Shown here: piece by piece, positions 49,425-62,536 of the stretch | Layout: each line of letters starts with the position of its first letter | How positions within the stretch are numbered: position 1 is the first letter of the stretch | DNA from: Onchidella celtica | Lineage: Eukaryota > Mollusca > Gastropoda > Systellommatophora > Onchidiidae | Direction: 5' to 3' | Assembly (NCBI GenBank): GCA_963931925.1 | Contig: OZ007570.1 | Location: forward strand, 53,519,880 to 53,583,879 | Length of the DNA stretch: 64,000 nucleotides | Made by a program: the position numbers and the translations under genes | Notes under the pieces: model-generated | Told to the model about the DNA's origin: nothing | What the model saw: only the letters and a program-made list of their open reading frames with translations | Databases searched by the model: none

Positions 49425-49743
49425 CTCGAAATGTATTGGAACTTCTCGTGAAGGACGAAATTAAATTTAAAATCTCGAAAAAACCCAAATTTTGTGACCT
49501 CTAATGAAATAAACATCATTTTGATACTGGCGAGGGAAAAAAACAACAACCTTCGTTCCAAAATGCGTGCAAAGAAACGTTTACATATTTAACCTAGAAG
49601 TGCCCAATGCAAAAATATTGACTCCCACATGTATTATGATTATTTTTCCTTGTCTTTCTTATTACCGTCACAGAGATAACAAGAATTTGTTCATTTCTAA
49701 TTGGTCGAGCCGGAACTGTCTGTCTGAAGACATCCAGGTCAAA

Positions 49744-52700
49744 ATGATGAAGTTGCTTCTGTTGGTTATGAGTGGTCTCGTTTTTGCTGGTGAGTACTGG
49801 TGTTACCTATACTAGTCTGATGTGACATTGGATAACCTTTCCCCAAGTCTGAACTATCATCAGAAAATATGACTGTATCAAATCTAGACAATCAGATTAT
49901 CGTATAATTAGAAAATGTTATAAGAAAAAAAACAAAAAAACACGCACACACAGAGGAAAAGCTGTGCTGTCGCAGCAAGATTAGAAGTACAGTCAAAATG
50001 TGGCCAAACGGAAAAATGTTGTATGTTGCAAGACCTTGCGCAAGAAATAATACAGGAACGCTGTTTTTGTTCTTCTTTTTCTTATATGAAATGGGCACTG
50101 CTCCCCCCCCCCCCCCCCCCGCCCAGTCTCGCGCCATCATCATTATTTTCTATTCACTTCATACGGCCTCTTTGTCTGCCTGCAGTATCAAAACATGTGT
50201 AAAGTGTAACGCACTGAATGCCTCTTTTTGTTTTCTTTGTTCCTCAGGCCTTTCCCTTACTCTCTCTCTCTCTCTCTCTCCTCTCTCTTTATATCTCTCT
50301 TCCTTTTTCCCCCATCTCTAGCTCTCTCTCTCCTTCTCTCTGTCTCTCTCTCACACACACACACAGACACACCCACGGTCTGAATTTCTCGCTCTTTCTC
50401 TCACCCCCACACAGTCACACATACTTGACAAATATTAACCTCACACCATATAATTATAATGATCATTATGTTCTCCATTTATCATACAGTTCAAGGCCAA
50501 CCGTGTCCCCGCAGCTGGATCTCGAACTACGGGAAGTGTTATGGCTTTGCTCAAGGGAAAATGACATGGGCTGGAGCATTGGTATGCAGTTTCTGTGGGT
50601 TGTCGGCAAGTCTTAGTAGGGGAAAAGGTGTCTGTGATTGGCCGAGAGAGGGAATCCCAGACAAAGTAACATTTGTATTATGGAGCCAGAAATGTAAAAA
50701 AAAAATTTTTTTTTCATTTTTTAAAAATCGTTTCTGTCTATTCAGGTAACATTTATCACATTTGTGTGATATTTTGGTGAAAAAAGATGTATTTATGAAA
50801 AAAAGAAACAAAAGACTGTTTGATTGTGTTATAAATTCAGCTGTACCCTAGCAGAGGGGCGCAAGAAGAAAATGGGTTAAGTACAATCGTTGGGGGGAGA
50901 GGGGAAGGTATGTTCTCTCTTAGTTATGTTAATAGATTAAACATTTTGATTTTATTTTCATTTTGTTAACAGAATGAGTTGTAGGATTACGAGGGTGGCT
51001 CAGAAACTTTTGCAAGTTGTATTATAACTCAAACAGTATTAATCGTGTGAGCCTGAAATGTCCTGAGTCCCTCGAAATATTCCCCTCTGCTTCACATGCA
51101 ACGATCCAGTCTTGTCGGCCATTTCTGCAGGTAATCAGACTCTGGTATGGTGTGCAATTTGGACTGTAGGCTGGAAGAGGTAGAACTGGACTCCTTGTTC
51201 TTGTTCTACAAGGCACACAGTTGTAGCCCTTGCTTTATTGGGGGGGGAGGGGGGGATTAGAAGGTGCATTACCATGAAAGAGTAAGGTGCGTGAGGTTCC
51301 TGTCTTTGGTCTTTGCTCATCAACAGCTGTTTTGGCTGGAAGCAATACGTTTTGCACATAGTAACCAGAGATCATTGTGATATCATTTGGCATAATATCG
51401 ACCACTATGGGACCACTATGGTTGAAAAAGATGGTGAGGGTGAGAAGCCTCTTCCTACTTTGAAATCCTTGGTGCAACACGTCTGGCCTGTCTCCTTTTT
51501 CTTCAATCCACACACGGTTCATTCGTTTTGATGGGATCCCAAAGAACGGAATCCAGGTTTGAGAACGCATCGTAACGCACACCTTATCGTAGCAAAGCAC
51601 ACTCCGCGCACCGACGTGCTGTTCGGTGCTAATGGGAGAGAAGGGAGCTTATTCGCGCGGAACAGCAGACCAAATGACGCTAGCCTTGCCTGCATTGTCC
51701 GGCGTCTTCCCTGCTGATTCATTGATTGTGACCTATATATGTGCACTGCAGCGGCTGTTTAACCAAGATGGCTTAACTAAGCTACATGGATATCTTTTGC
51801 ATTAGGCCTAAGTAATCACAAGGTGTACCATCCCCCCCCCCTTCCTCTCTCTCTTTTATAACGTTGAACAACGAAAGCAGCGTGACCTAGATCTACGTTC
51901 GCAGTCACACACATTTTTATCAACCTTGCCCGTGATTACGCCCTTCCTACTGTAAAAAAAAAAAAAAAGGATAAATGTTCGTAAGTTGTCAGAATAAAGT
52001 CTTGTCCACAATATTGCGGTACCAACAGGATTACGGGACGAAGATTAATCTGATTTTAAAGTTCTGAATCGGGAAGGCAGCCCCACTTCGATAAAGTAGG
52101 TCATGCCAAAAGTAAGGCGCTACGCTACCACAGCGAATTCGGGTTTTCACCATATGTTAAAAAATGAAGCTTTATGAACATATCAGTCATGGACAGAAAA
52201 CTTGGCCATCAAATTCGCACGAAAAAAAGATTAATAATTCATAAAAATCCATTCATATCGTGAAAAAAAGTTTGCTTCCAGGTGGAAAGTCCACAAATAT
52301 GAGCTTCGTATCGACAGCAGTTGCAAAGTTACTTTCGTAATTCTCAGAGCGGAATCGCAACCAAGCGCGACCCAAAATAGTGCGAAAATGGACAAATTCC
52401 TCCGCGTTGAGTAACTTCTGTTGTTTTCTCGTTCACAGTAGAATTTGGGCGACCAGAACGGGGGTCATCAAAAGCTTTTTCTTTTCCTTTATTAGATTCT
52501 CTTACCCAACGTTAACTGCGTCATAGGAAAACACAGATGCTCCACAAACAGTTTTCAGGTTTTCATGAATTATCTTGGGCGATTCCCCGAGTTTACAGCG
52601 CATGAAAATAATAATAATATAGAAACGAATGTTTTTCTTTGAAAACTCCATTTCGTTTGCGTCACAGCTCAAGACAAAGCAATGCTATGACTAGTATGAC

Positions 52701-55700
52701 GCCATCACTATGACGCACTTTTCTTATTTTGAAAAGTAGATGTTTCATTCGAGAGTATACTTGTTAAGGTTTGATCCTGTGTTTGTTTTGCATGTCTGAG
52801 TTGGATAAATTCGTTTCTAGATGGCAACTTGCAAAACCTTTTGGACCACCTTCGTACATAAAAATCGAATACAGGCCCTGCATCTCGTGAAACAATCAAA
52901 TAGCCCATGCAAAATGCCACTCGACATTTTACAACAAAAAAGCTCTTATCGTGAACATTCACCATTCTAATGACCATACACCCCTATGAGAGAAGAGGGA
53001 TAGGTGAGTTGAAGCCCAGCGTTTAAAAAGCGTATGTGAGGAGGAGGGAGGGAAAAAACTGCCAATATCGAGCATAAGTATTTTATAAAAGAGCGCTATA
53101 TATCATATCAAATCAAGCAACCATTAGAAAGACGCATCAGAACACCACAAAACAACGCCAGCTGACGCAATTTATAACCATTAAATATAATAACTTAGGA
53201 CAACTTTAATCTTCAACTGCAGGCTGTGTGTCGGGCTTATGACGGGACTCTGGTTGAGCCAAGAAGTTATAGTGAGAACAACTGGTTAAAACAGCAAGTT
53301 CGACAACGACGCAGTGAGTAAGATTCCAAGCAACCTTAATCCTTACTTTTTGCCAAATCATTTCAACACAGTAAATCTACTTCCTGATTCCCAAATTAAA
53401 AGAAAGTAAACTTTTAAATCTCTTGTTATAAATGAATTTGTCATAAATAACTGACAACAATGAGAGACGTGATGTGTGTGTAGATGAATAAACGAACAAA
53501 TGGGATAGGTGTATGACAGAATGAGTTGAATGTGACCCAGCTCATTAGTACTAATTTGGCGTAAATTTGAGTGAAAAAAACACTAAACTCACCAGGTGCA
53601 GGAATGAACTAATAAAAACGCCAATTGGACTTGGATCTGGATCTAAATGGGATAACCATTGTGAGTAAAAGACTGAACATTGTGCCCTGCATTACTGCAG
53701 TCACAGGTCCAACCGGTCCCATCACTGTCTTGGTGGGCTTTGCCCTGTCGCCAGCATTACTTGCTACAACATCTAAATCTAGATCTTGATCCATTGCATG
53801 CTGTCATTTGCTTATCGTCGATTTCAATAACAACGGAAATGTCTGACCGCAAATCAACACTAAATCCAGGCGATTTCAGTGCCTAGAAAATAGAACACAC
53901 ACGAGTTGAGAGAACGGAGCACAGGAAGTCTGTATACACGAAGAATATGCACGAAAAATTACAAATAACAAAATTTTATTTTTCGTCCAGGCAACGCATC
54001 TTAACTATAATTTAGATTTTCTCTATGGCTAGCGAAACGAAACTTAATTGAGAGATAACTAGGATTTTTTTTTTCATGGCCAGTGGTCAGCTTTGTTGTT
54101 ATTTATCTCAAGACCAGTGACCTGTAAAATACGGCATGTAAGTGCTCAAGTCTCTTCATCTGTAAGTCCATGTTGCCTACGTAAGACGATATCAGCTAAA
54201 TTTCGGAGTAACACCAAAGATACCACAATTACAAGATAAGACAGCTAGTGCTTTTAGCGTGCACAGATTTCGCACCGACACCTGGTGGCAAACGCGGGGA
54301 AGTCATGAAAAGTGCCGTATTTTACAAAGACGGAAAGGGAAAACATTGAATTTTGTTCACTGTTCAGCTGTCGCTATAGGTGGGATGCGCACACCCGCCA
54401 TCTTTGAGGTAAAGACCCCCGCATCACCATGGCGATTGTAGCATTGATTTTGATTTCTTGGCTGATTTACACTGCGAGCACTTCAGGCGACGCAAACCAA
54501 CCGGCGGGGAGCTAAAAATAGTTCGCTACAGTAAATAATGGCATGTGTGTACATGCACATGGGAGACGTTCGGTCAATTCTTTGACTTCCTTTCCCCTGT
54601 TTACACGGATGGTAGTGAATCTGACAAGTTTGGATTCATCCTTTCCACCCCTATCATAACAATCAACTGCAATGCAACCAGCAGCAATTTAACCTCTTAG
54701 GCATATCTCGAAGTTATACTCATCAGCTGATCCACCGGCCATCTTGGGTTTCGGAAGAACAAAACAAAAACACTATGTGCTGTCATGCGCATTCTACCAA
54801 TAGCCTTTGACTATCGTTATTTATTGTAGAATTATTATAGCCTCAATCGCTGTGGGAAAACTCTGGCTATTCTTTCCTTTTTTTTTTTTTAGTTGCAGTA
54901 GCACTGACACAATTTCGCATCATAAATCTACCATTATATCAAGCATGCTTTTCATACTACTAGCTGAGTTGCCCGGCCCTGCCCGGGATAAATCGATTTA
55001 TTAGTTTCAGTTCTGGGTGATTATTATAGACCTGCTTCATTTTTGATGTTCCTTTAGCTTTATTTTATTTTTGTTTGTTTGTTTGTTTTTAGATAAGTTT
55101 TATAGCTCTCCCTTTGTGCGTTGACATCCGGCGCATCCCGTCAGCATCCGACAAATGGCTATGATTTGCGCACGGGTTAGTTTGTTTGTTAGTGAACACA
55201 TCGCAGGAAGTGATAACGTCATGTGTAGGCGGAAGTGGGCTATTATTAGAAACATACATCATTATCTTATTGATCGTAAATTTCGGATCAAACTCTCTCG
55301 TGAATTTAATCTTTAATTATAACCACATTTACCGATTAACTCAGAAATAACAAACGGTTTTGTTTGTGTATAGCGATAGGAACAATGTTCGCTATCCCAT
55401 AATTCTTTGTGCCAAATTTCAGGTCGGTGCGTTGTGTAGTTTCCGAGTCCATAGGACTATTAGGGGTTTTGTTGTAGCTTTATTATATAAGAAGATATTA
55501 TATAGATGCGCCCCCTCACCCGGCCAGCGCGCAAATTGTGTGCACGTTTGATTTTTTTTTTAGTGGTGCGAAGAAGACAGTGTCTCATCTTATCGTTTCT
55601 AGTATCTTTGGTAACACTAGTTCAGTGACAGCAAAGGAACTAACCATTACGAGGTATGATCTCTCTAACTCTTCAAGGATAATCAACAAAGTGAATGAAA

Positions 55701-58052
55701 ATATTCTCTGATATTTCTATGGCTAATAATTCCTGACGTAGAAAGAGGAGTGACACAGGGAGACATAACGCCAAAATTAATTACAACAGCCATTGAAGAA
55801 ATCTTTAAAGCGTCAAACCTAGAAAATGGTATAAACATAGATGGGGCATATATATCTGAAAGACCTGAGATTTGCAGACGTTGTAGCACTTTGCACAGAC
55901 GACGTACCGCGGATGGAAACCAACCTGAACATAATGAATAAACAGAGCAAGAAAGTTGGCCTGAAAATTCACAAAGACAAAGACTAAATACATTCAAACT
56001 TCGAGACAGATGAAAAGGTAATAATTGAAAACAAAATCATTAAAAAAAGTCACGGAATATAAATACTTAGGCCAGACAATATGGGAACACAATTTAAAAG
56101 CCGGAATAAACACCAGAATAAGAGCAGCTTGGAGCTGCTTTGGAAAAAAAACAAAAAAAAACAACGGAGAGATATTCCTGAATCACAAACTACCAGTGCC
56201 CCTTAAGAAGCAAGTCTTCAACCACTGCATAATTCCAACGATTACCTAGTCCTATGATTGCCAAAACATGGCCGATTACAAAACAACTTACGAACAGATT
56301 AAGCACCACCCAGAGGGCAATGGAAAGAAAAATGCTCAGCATCAGATTGCAAGGTAAAAGCCCGGACACTGAAAATACGCAAACAAACAGCACTGTCGAT
56401 CATTGTAAAAATTCATGCTACATACATCAAAAGTGGAATTGGGCTGGACGTATGGGAAGGACGAATAACAATAGGTGGACAAAATGCTGCACTGAATGGC
56501 AACCAAAGACAGGAAGGAGAACAAGAGAACGACCCTGAAGAATAATGGCAGGACGACATAAAACAGAGAGGAGGAACATCATGGGTATGGAAAACATCGG
56601 AGGGCTACACCCTGCAGAGGAGGAACAATGCCTAGGTACGGAAGGTACGGAATAATTCCTTTGTCTTTTAATTTTCAGTGAGCAGTGCGTGGATTGGTGC
56701 CAGCGACATCCTAAACGAAGGAGTTTTCGAGTGGCTCAGCGATAAGTCACCACTGACATTCACCGATTATGCACCCGGGGAACCCACTAATACTCATGGT
56801 AAGTGTCTTATCCATCCTGAATCGTATCCAGCCGCACAACGTGCACAAAATGATGTATAAGTATACCACGGAGCACATTTCAGGTGCCTGAATGAGGATT
56901 TAGGCTGTATAGTAGAGAAAGAACTGATGGTATCTTGAGATCATAACTTATGATAGCGAAAATTCGATCATGACATTATCTGTAACATATGACAAAATGT
57001 GGTAGGCTCACATTTTATAATGTGGAGTGAGCATACAAGACTAAATCGGTTGGCTTTAAGAGTGCCGCCATGTGCATTTTCTTGTTCTTAGTCGTGTTTG
57101 TCAGCAGGGATGCCCGGCGTTGCTCAGGATAAACCTGTTAGTGTTACTGGAGTAATATAATAATATTTCAAGATCTACTTCAGATCTTCCAAATCCTGTC
57201 CATTTCTACATAATATATTTTTAAAAACTGCAATAAAGCACTATCATATTAAAATTTACTCCCATTACCGGAATCTGTGCACTTCTACAACTCTTAGACA
57301 AGGTGGACCCACTGAGCAGTGTGTTTAGGAAACAGCAGTTTTGAACGCGCCATACACAGCATAATTCCCACAATTTTATTCATCCATCGCGAATTACACT
57401 ATGTCCAAGAAATGCAGGTGACAACCACATATATATTGAAGTTTTGTGGCTATTCTCATTCTCGGCTTACGTTTACGTGTGGCTTTTATATAGATAAATA
57501 GATGTGCTTTCCACCTATTGTTGTTTTTCTGCTGCACGGCTGTTGATTTCTAGTATTCATCAAATATCTTTCTGGCAGAAAAAAAAAAGGGGGGGGGGGA
57601 GGTGCTGACGGACCTGATCAGCAGCAGCGATGCCTCAGGGCTGGGGGTGGGGTATGGGACTGGAATTTCTGGTTTCAGTGTGTGTACAAGAGTGGCGGCA
57701 GCTAAGCAAAGTGGCTTAGCGTCTCTCTGAACTCCTCACCATGAAATAAAGATTTTTAAAAATGAGAGAGACTTTTGCCCAGCCAATGTTGTTATTCTTG
57801 TAAGAGTTTCAACTACAGAATCTAATATATTTTCAACGCTTTTAAGGAACTACTTGCGTAAAATCTGAAGAGGCAGAGGGTGGACAACATTACTGTGCTC
57901 AAGATGTAAAGTGGTTTATTGTCACACACCACGACTGACTGTTTACTTCGTCTGCAGGCTATGAAGAGTGTTTGCACCTCTGGGGCAAGAAAAATTATCG
58001 GTGGAACGATATCACCTGTGGTTACAAAATGAAGTTCGTGTGCCAGAAATAA
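49744..58052 (+). CDS. Secreted C-type lectin (perlucin-like), paralogue 2, five coding exons
   Basis: Coding exons: 49744-49789, 50490-50581, 53223-53313, 56679-56798, 57958-58052. Exon lengths (46, 92, 91, 120, 95) and intron phases equal those of lectin gene 1; 147 aa. Signal peptide MMKLLLLVMSGLVFA. Domain landmarks: CPRSWISNYGKCYGF, VCRAYDGTLVEP, WIGASDILNEGVFEWLSD, GEPTN, ECLHL, WNDITCG, FVCQK. All six cysteines and WND are kept. The usual EPN is EPT, so calcium or sugar choice may differ. All splice sites are intact despite an RTE insertion 28 bp before exon 4 and a mariner and a THAP element in introns 2 and 3. I see no disabling change. Function beyond glycan binding is not known. 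Confidence 0.88.
50255..50430. repeat. (CT)n and (CA)n tract in intron 1, gene 2
   Basis: ctct tract then acacacac. A poly(C) run is at 50.10 kb. Counterpart of the longer tract in gene 1. Confidence 0.9.
50988..51600 (-). pseudogene. Mariner-type transposase fragment in intron 2, gene 2
   Basis: Minus strand: SQTWIPFFGIPSKRMNRVW, GDRPDVLHQGFQSRKRLLTL, IFFNHSGPIVVDIMP and EQRPKTGTSRTLLFHGNAPS, the catalytic centre of a mariner transposase. The first aspartate (usually DETW) and the second (HHDN) are lost, and the N-terminus is absent. cgagggtggctcagaaactt near 50990 resembles a mariner end. Absent from gene 1, whose own mariner is a different type and place. Confidence 0.8.
54366..54802 (-). 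mobile_element. Small THAP-like DNA element, copy 2 (intron 3, gene 2)
   Basis: Same ends (ctataggtgggatgcgca; atgcgcattctaccaatag) and same minus-strand THAP start AGCIAVDCYDRG, SKLVRF, KEVKELTERLP as the 43.5-kb copy, in the same orientation. It is not in gene 1 intron 3, so it arrived after duplication or was lost there. Confidence 0.55.
54957..55530 (+). mobile_element. CTAGCTG..CCCGGG dispersed repeat, copy 2
   Basis: Starts ctagctgagttgcccggccc. It shares about 300 bp with the minus-strand copy at 36.3-36.76 kb. It ends in an AT-rich stretch (ttatataagaagatattat). In intron 3 of lectin gene 2. Confidence 0.6.
55735..56650 (+). mobile_element. RTE-type LINE 3' fragment just before exon 4, gene 2
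   Basis: Encodes VERGVTQGDITPKLITTAIE, then ENGINIDGAY, CTDD, KKVGLKIHKDK, EYKYLGQT and AAWSCFGKK with many stops: the C-terminal half of the same RTE family as at 32-37 kb. Ends in the short tandem aggtacggaaggtacgg. Flanked by a 10-bp duplication aataattcct (55725-55734, 56651-56660). The single uninterrupted aataattcct in gene 1 (20391-20400) is the empty site. Confidence 0.9.
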
Positions 58053-58598
58053 AGATGGTGAGTCCTATATTATTTTGTTGTTTTGCGGCACCAGTTCTCA
58101 GCTAAAATGTTCTCTCTTCCGAAAGTCAGGACACACAGAGTGGGACGTGGATTTGCTAGGCATCTCCTCCTTACTCTGACATACTGAACTGTATCAACCA
58201 CTGAAAACAAATAAGTGATAGCTTATCATTTTTAAAAAAATGAACCAAAGTATTTCTTTGCCATGCAATTTTATATATAATATATAAATAATATATTTTT
58301 ACTCAGTGCTACAGCATAAATGACAGTTTCGCTAATTATAAATTAATTTTCTCAAGTGTAGTTATCTAATTCATTCACTTTTGTCTCGATCTATTGTGTT
58401 TATTAAGTCTTTCTGAAATGTAAAAATGTTAAGATTTTATGTGAGATACGCCATCAGTTTGGTGCAATTTCCCTGTCCAGAAACGAGTGCTTAGTGCCTT
58501 GTTGGGCATGATGTCTAAAGCAAGACTGTAGATTATTTGGGGAAACTTTCTACATAGATCGGTGAAAGAGGAAGGTGGGAGCACAGCTTTATCCCAGG

Positions 58599-58652
58599 TA
58601 ATGCCGGGTACATCATTCACTATTAAATAAACTAGATCAGGTACCCGGCATT
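58599..58652. repeat. Conserved inverted repeat in intron 5, gene 2
   Basis: Same 12-bp stem aatgccgggtac / gtacccggcatt as in gene 1. Confidence 0.7.
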
Positions 58653-58675
58653 GCTCTGGAAATGCCTGTGCCTTG

Positions 58676-58842
58676 TGCCTCTCTCTCTCTTTCTCTTTCT
58701 CTCTCTCTCTTTGTCTCCCTTCTCTCACTCTGTCTGTCTCTATCTGTCTTTCTCTCTGTCTCTATGTGCTGCTGTCTGTCTTTCTGTCTCTCTGTCTGTC
58801 TGTCTGCCTGTCTGTCTGTCTGCCTGTCTCTCTCTTTCAGAA
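58676..58842. repeat. (CT)n/(CTGT)n microsatellite in intron 5, gene 2
   Basis: Counterpart of the gene 1 tract, slightly longer, with extra ctgcctgt units. It explains the cysteine/leucine/serine-rich frames. Confidence 0.92.
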
Positions 58843-59171
58843 CATTGTGGAATGCCGACTGAAACCGAACCAAAGAGATATGTGCTATTACTATTATTAT
58901 CATTATTGTTCAGTTAGCGACCCCTCCGCCCCGCCCCCCCCTCCCCCCTTACTTCATGCAAAGAGCACAACGCTAAATTAAGTTAAAAGGCCCCTGACAC
59001 CTAGAAAGTTTCCCATGATAATCTCATGTCTTGCTGCAGGCCTTAAATGCGCAAGGTCATTACCCACTCGTTTCTAGGCCTGGAAATTACACCACATGCA
59101 TATCAAATACATTGTACATGTCTGTCATGCACTACCTCTTATCTGATGCTCATTTTGTCCTTCTCTTGCAG

Positions 59172-60300
59172 ACCTGATGCTCCTGATCATCACCGTTAAA
59201 TTCCTAAATGTCTACCACTTTCGTTGTCTCACCAAGACTGCTTCACCAGATTTTTCCAAAAAATATAACTAAAGATGGATCTTTATTTCTAAAGAGTAAC
59301 CAAAGATGGGATCTATATTTCTAAAGAATAACCAAAGATGGGATCTACATTTCTAAAGAGTAACCCAAGATGGGATCTATATTTCTAAAGAGTAACCAAA
59401 GATGGGATCTATATTTCTAAAGAATAACCAAAGATGGGATCTATATTTCTAAAGAATAACCAAAGATGGGATCTATATTTCTAAAGAATAACCAAAGATG
59501 GGATCTATATTTCTAAAGAATAACCAAAGATGGGATCTATATTTCTAAAGAATAACCAAAGATGGGATCTATATTTCTAAAGAATAACCAAAGATGGGAT
59601 CTATATTTCTAAAGAATAACCAAAGATGGGATCTATATTTCTAAATATTTCTAAACAGTAATCAAAGATGGGATCTATATTTCTAAATATTTCTAAACAG
59701 TAACCAAAGATGGGATCTACATTTCTAAAGAATAACCAAAGATGGGATCTATATTTCTAAAGAGTAACCAAATATGGGATCTATATTTCTAAAGAATAAC
59801 CAAAGATGGGATCTACATTTCTAAAGAGTAACCCAAGATGGGATCTATATTTCTAAAGAATAACCAAAGATGGGATCTATATTTCTAAAGAGTAACCAAA
59901 TATGGGATCTATATTTCTAAATATTTCTAAACAGTAACCAAAGGTGGGATCTATATTTGTAGAGAATAACCAAAGAGGGCATCTATAGGCTTATTTCTGA
60001 AGAATAACCAAAGAGTGGATCTCTATGATCTATATTTCTAGAGAATAACCAAAGATGGGATCTATATTTCTAAAGAATAACCAAAGACAGGATCTAGATT
60101 TTTAGAGAATAATCAAAGATGGGATCTGCAATTCTAAAGAATAACCAAAGACGGGATCTGTATTTCTAAAGAATAACCAGAGACAGGATCTCCATTCATG
60201 TTGGTCTTGATATTCAACTTCCACCTTTGGGCTGACCGAATGTTACACCGAAATGCAATTTTTTGAAAACGTAATGAAAATAAACTACAAGTTTCATTGG
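59172..60300 (+). other. Probable 3' UTR exon of lectin gene 2
   Basis: Acceptor ttctcttgcag ends at 59171 and pairs with the donor after 58057, as in gene 1. It reads through the minisatellite to aataaa at 60279-60284. Confidence 0.5.
59270..60190. repeat. 32-bp minisatellite, gene 2 (about 27-28 copies)
   Basis: Same unit as in gene 1. Copy-specific variants include an inserted aatatttctaaacagta. The order of variants differs from gene 1, so the array has turned over since duplication. Confidence 0.97.
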
Positions 60301-60976
60301 GCACTCTATTCTGATTGTAATGAGTCCTGGTCTAAATTATTATTCCATCTTGACCTGTATTGGTCAAAGATTGATGTCATCATGTGCAAATATGGACATT
60401 TTGAAGCCTACCTGTCTTGACAATAGCACAATTTTGGCGTTTTAGTACCTGTGTTCGAAGCATAAATAAGTCAAAATATTAACATGATTATTCCCACAAT
60501 AAAAATCAAATCAAATCAGTCAGCTCGATTAACGTTTTCATGTAACAAAGCTGAGCAATTCTCTGATATACCAACATAAAAGTAATTTAAAGCATTGCAA
60601 AAACAAACCCCAAAAATGTGTTTTGCTCGTGTTTTGTTACTTCAATGAAGAATTCTATGCCGATCTCATGGTACATAAATTCATCTTTATAGATTAGACA
60701 GTCGTAGTTTTGGAGTGTCGATTATTTTGTAACGCTGCTGCTTTTGACTCCAGCTTCTCTTTGTTATGAAAACAGAAGAAGTTCCTAGGCCAAAATGCTT
60801 TGTTAGAAAGAAACAATTTCTAGAACTACAGCTCCACCAATTTTAATGGAGCGCTGCGCCTGAAGTCTGGATGTCTCATGTTTCTCGTTTACAAGATTAT
60901 GTTTGATCATGATTTTAATGTTCCATTTCATTCCTTGAAATCTATTTCTGACAAGCCAGCAATAAAATAGATGAAA

Positions 60977-61108
60977 GGCACACACACACACACATACAGA
61001 GAGAGGAAAAAGAGAGAGAAAGAGAGAGAGAGATGGGGGAGGGGAAGAAAGAGAGAGAGGGAGAGAGGGGCGGGCGGGGGAAGAAACACAGAGAGAGGAG
61101 AGTAACAG
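60977..61108. repeat. (CA)n then (GA)n tract, duplicate of 23.95 kb
   Basis: Composite tract. The following DNA to 62.54 kb is non-coding and nearly identical to 24.1-25.5 kb. Confidence 0.9.
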
Positions 61109-62536
61109 GATTGACTGTTGGACACACAGACATAAAATATATTCGCTACATAGTATTAAACTGTGATTTAACTGCATATCATAGGTCCCTATTCGAGGCA
61201 TCAAGGATGTATTCTTATCACTGAAATTCAAGAATGTATTTATCTATTTTGTTTATTTATTTATTTGTTTATTTATTTATTTGGAATAGCACTTAGAAAT
61301 TAATCTGAATTAAAAACAATTAAATGTCACAGACTGCGCAGAGTACGTCGACGGTGAGGTCATATTGCATACACATATCTCAACCACATATTTCGTCAAC
61401 ATTAACAAAATAATGATAGCTTTATTGAACTTAACATTTTATTTGCCTATTAAGTAAAACAGTGGTAAACAAAGTGTCAGTGACGCCTTGAAACAAAGCA
61501 TCAAAAATGTAAACGATGTGCAGAATGCATTAGAGAAGCAAAATAATGTGTCTTAGATCGTGGAAAAACATCACAGTGCAAACGAAGAGACCTTTTCGAC
61601 CGGCTGAATAATCAGAATTAATTACAACAAATCATACTTACGTCCGCCTGAATCTGTACGTGAAATCTATCACCATCATTTACTGCCATGCATTTCCCCT
61701 ATGATTTTGACTTTTCCACATTTATTTAAGTTGAACAAATTCGCTGATTTATTTACCGGTCCAACGCAGCCATTTCTGACCAAACTTTTCTTTCGGTTTG
61801 GAGTGGTTATTTTGAATAGGTCAACGATTTGCGTGGTCAGGATGGTTTTGGTTTTTTAAAATTTTGTTTGATTCAAAAATTTCAAGTCGAGTTTTAACTT
61901 TAATTTGCATCCACTTTTAGTCTTTACCGTACGTAGCCCCCCTAATGCGCATGGGGAAGGATAATAACAATGTTTGACACATGTTCGGTTTGGTGCTATT
62001 TGTCTGCTGAGTAAGGAATGCGCAGTGTCCTTGTTCAAATGAGGTCTGCAGTAAGACTGCAGATTTTAAGTGTTCAGCGTAGATTCACATCGGTCTGAAT
62101 TGGTGTTTTTTGTCTTATACCATTCGCAGAACAGGATAAGTACCAGATGCCAATAGATAAATAAGTAAATCAGTTTTACCAGACTTTAAAAAACGATTTC
62201 TTTAAATTGTTTCCATTAAATTTTGCCTGAAATGTATTTCTTATTTCAAAAACATTTTTTATATTTTTAGCTGCAAGAGATAAACATTTGAAATGTTTTA
62301 TATTTTAATCCTCCTGTATACATAGAAAGCCAATCCTTCCGGGAATTTATGGAATATTCGGGAAAAGAACAAGTTGGTATCTATTGTTGTGTGAATAAAC
62401 CTGTGCAGTTTTATGATGCGGGCGGTAATTGGTTTTGTCTCAATGATAAAATTCTTATAATTTCATTTCAGAAAGCAACATTTTAGAAAGCCCTTTCAGC
62501 TATCCAGTGTTAAGTGTCGAATTCACCCATTTAATG

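Larger units (their letters stand above)
49640..62536 (+). repeat. Segmental duplicate, copy 2 (lectin gene 2 and flank)
   Basis: Counterpart of 12.94-25.50 kb. Homology stops after gaattcacccattta at 62536, where LINE-containing sequence begins. Confidence 0.85.

Noticed and set aside
58637-58981. Overlapping Cys/Leu/Ser-rich frames
   Set aside because: Translation of the (CT)n/(CTGT)n microsatellite; the same happens at 21.7-22.0 kb.
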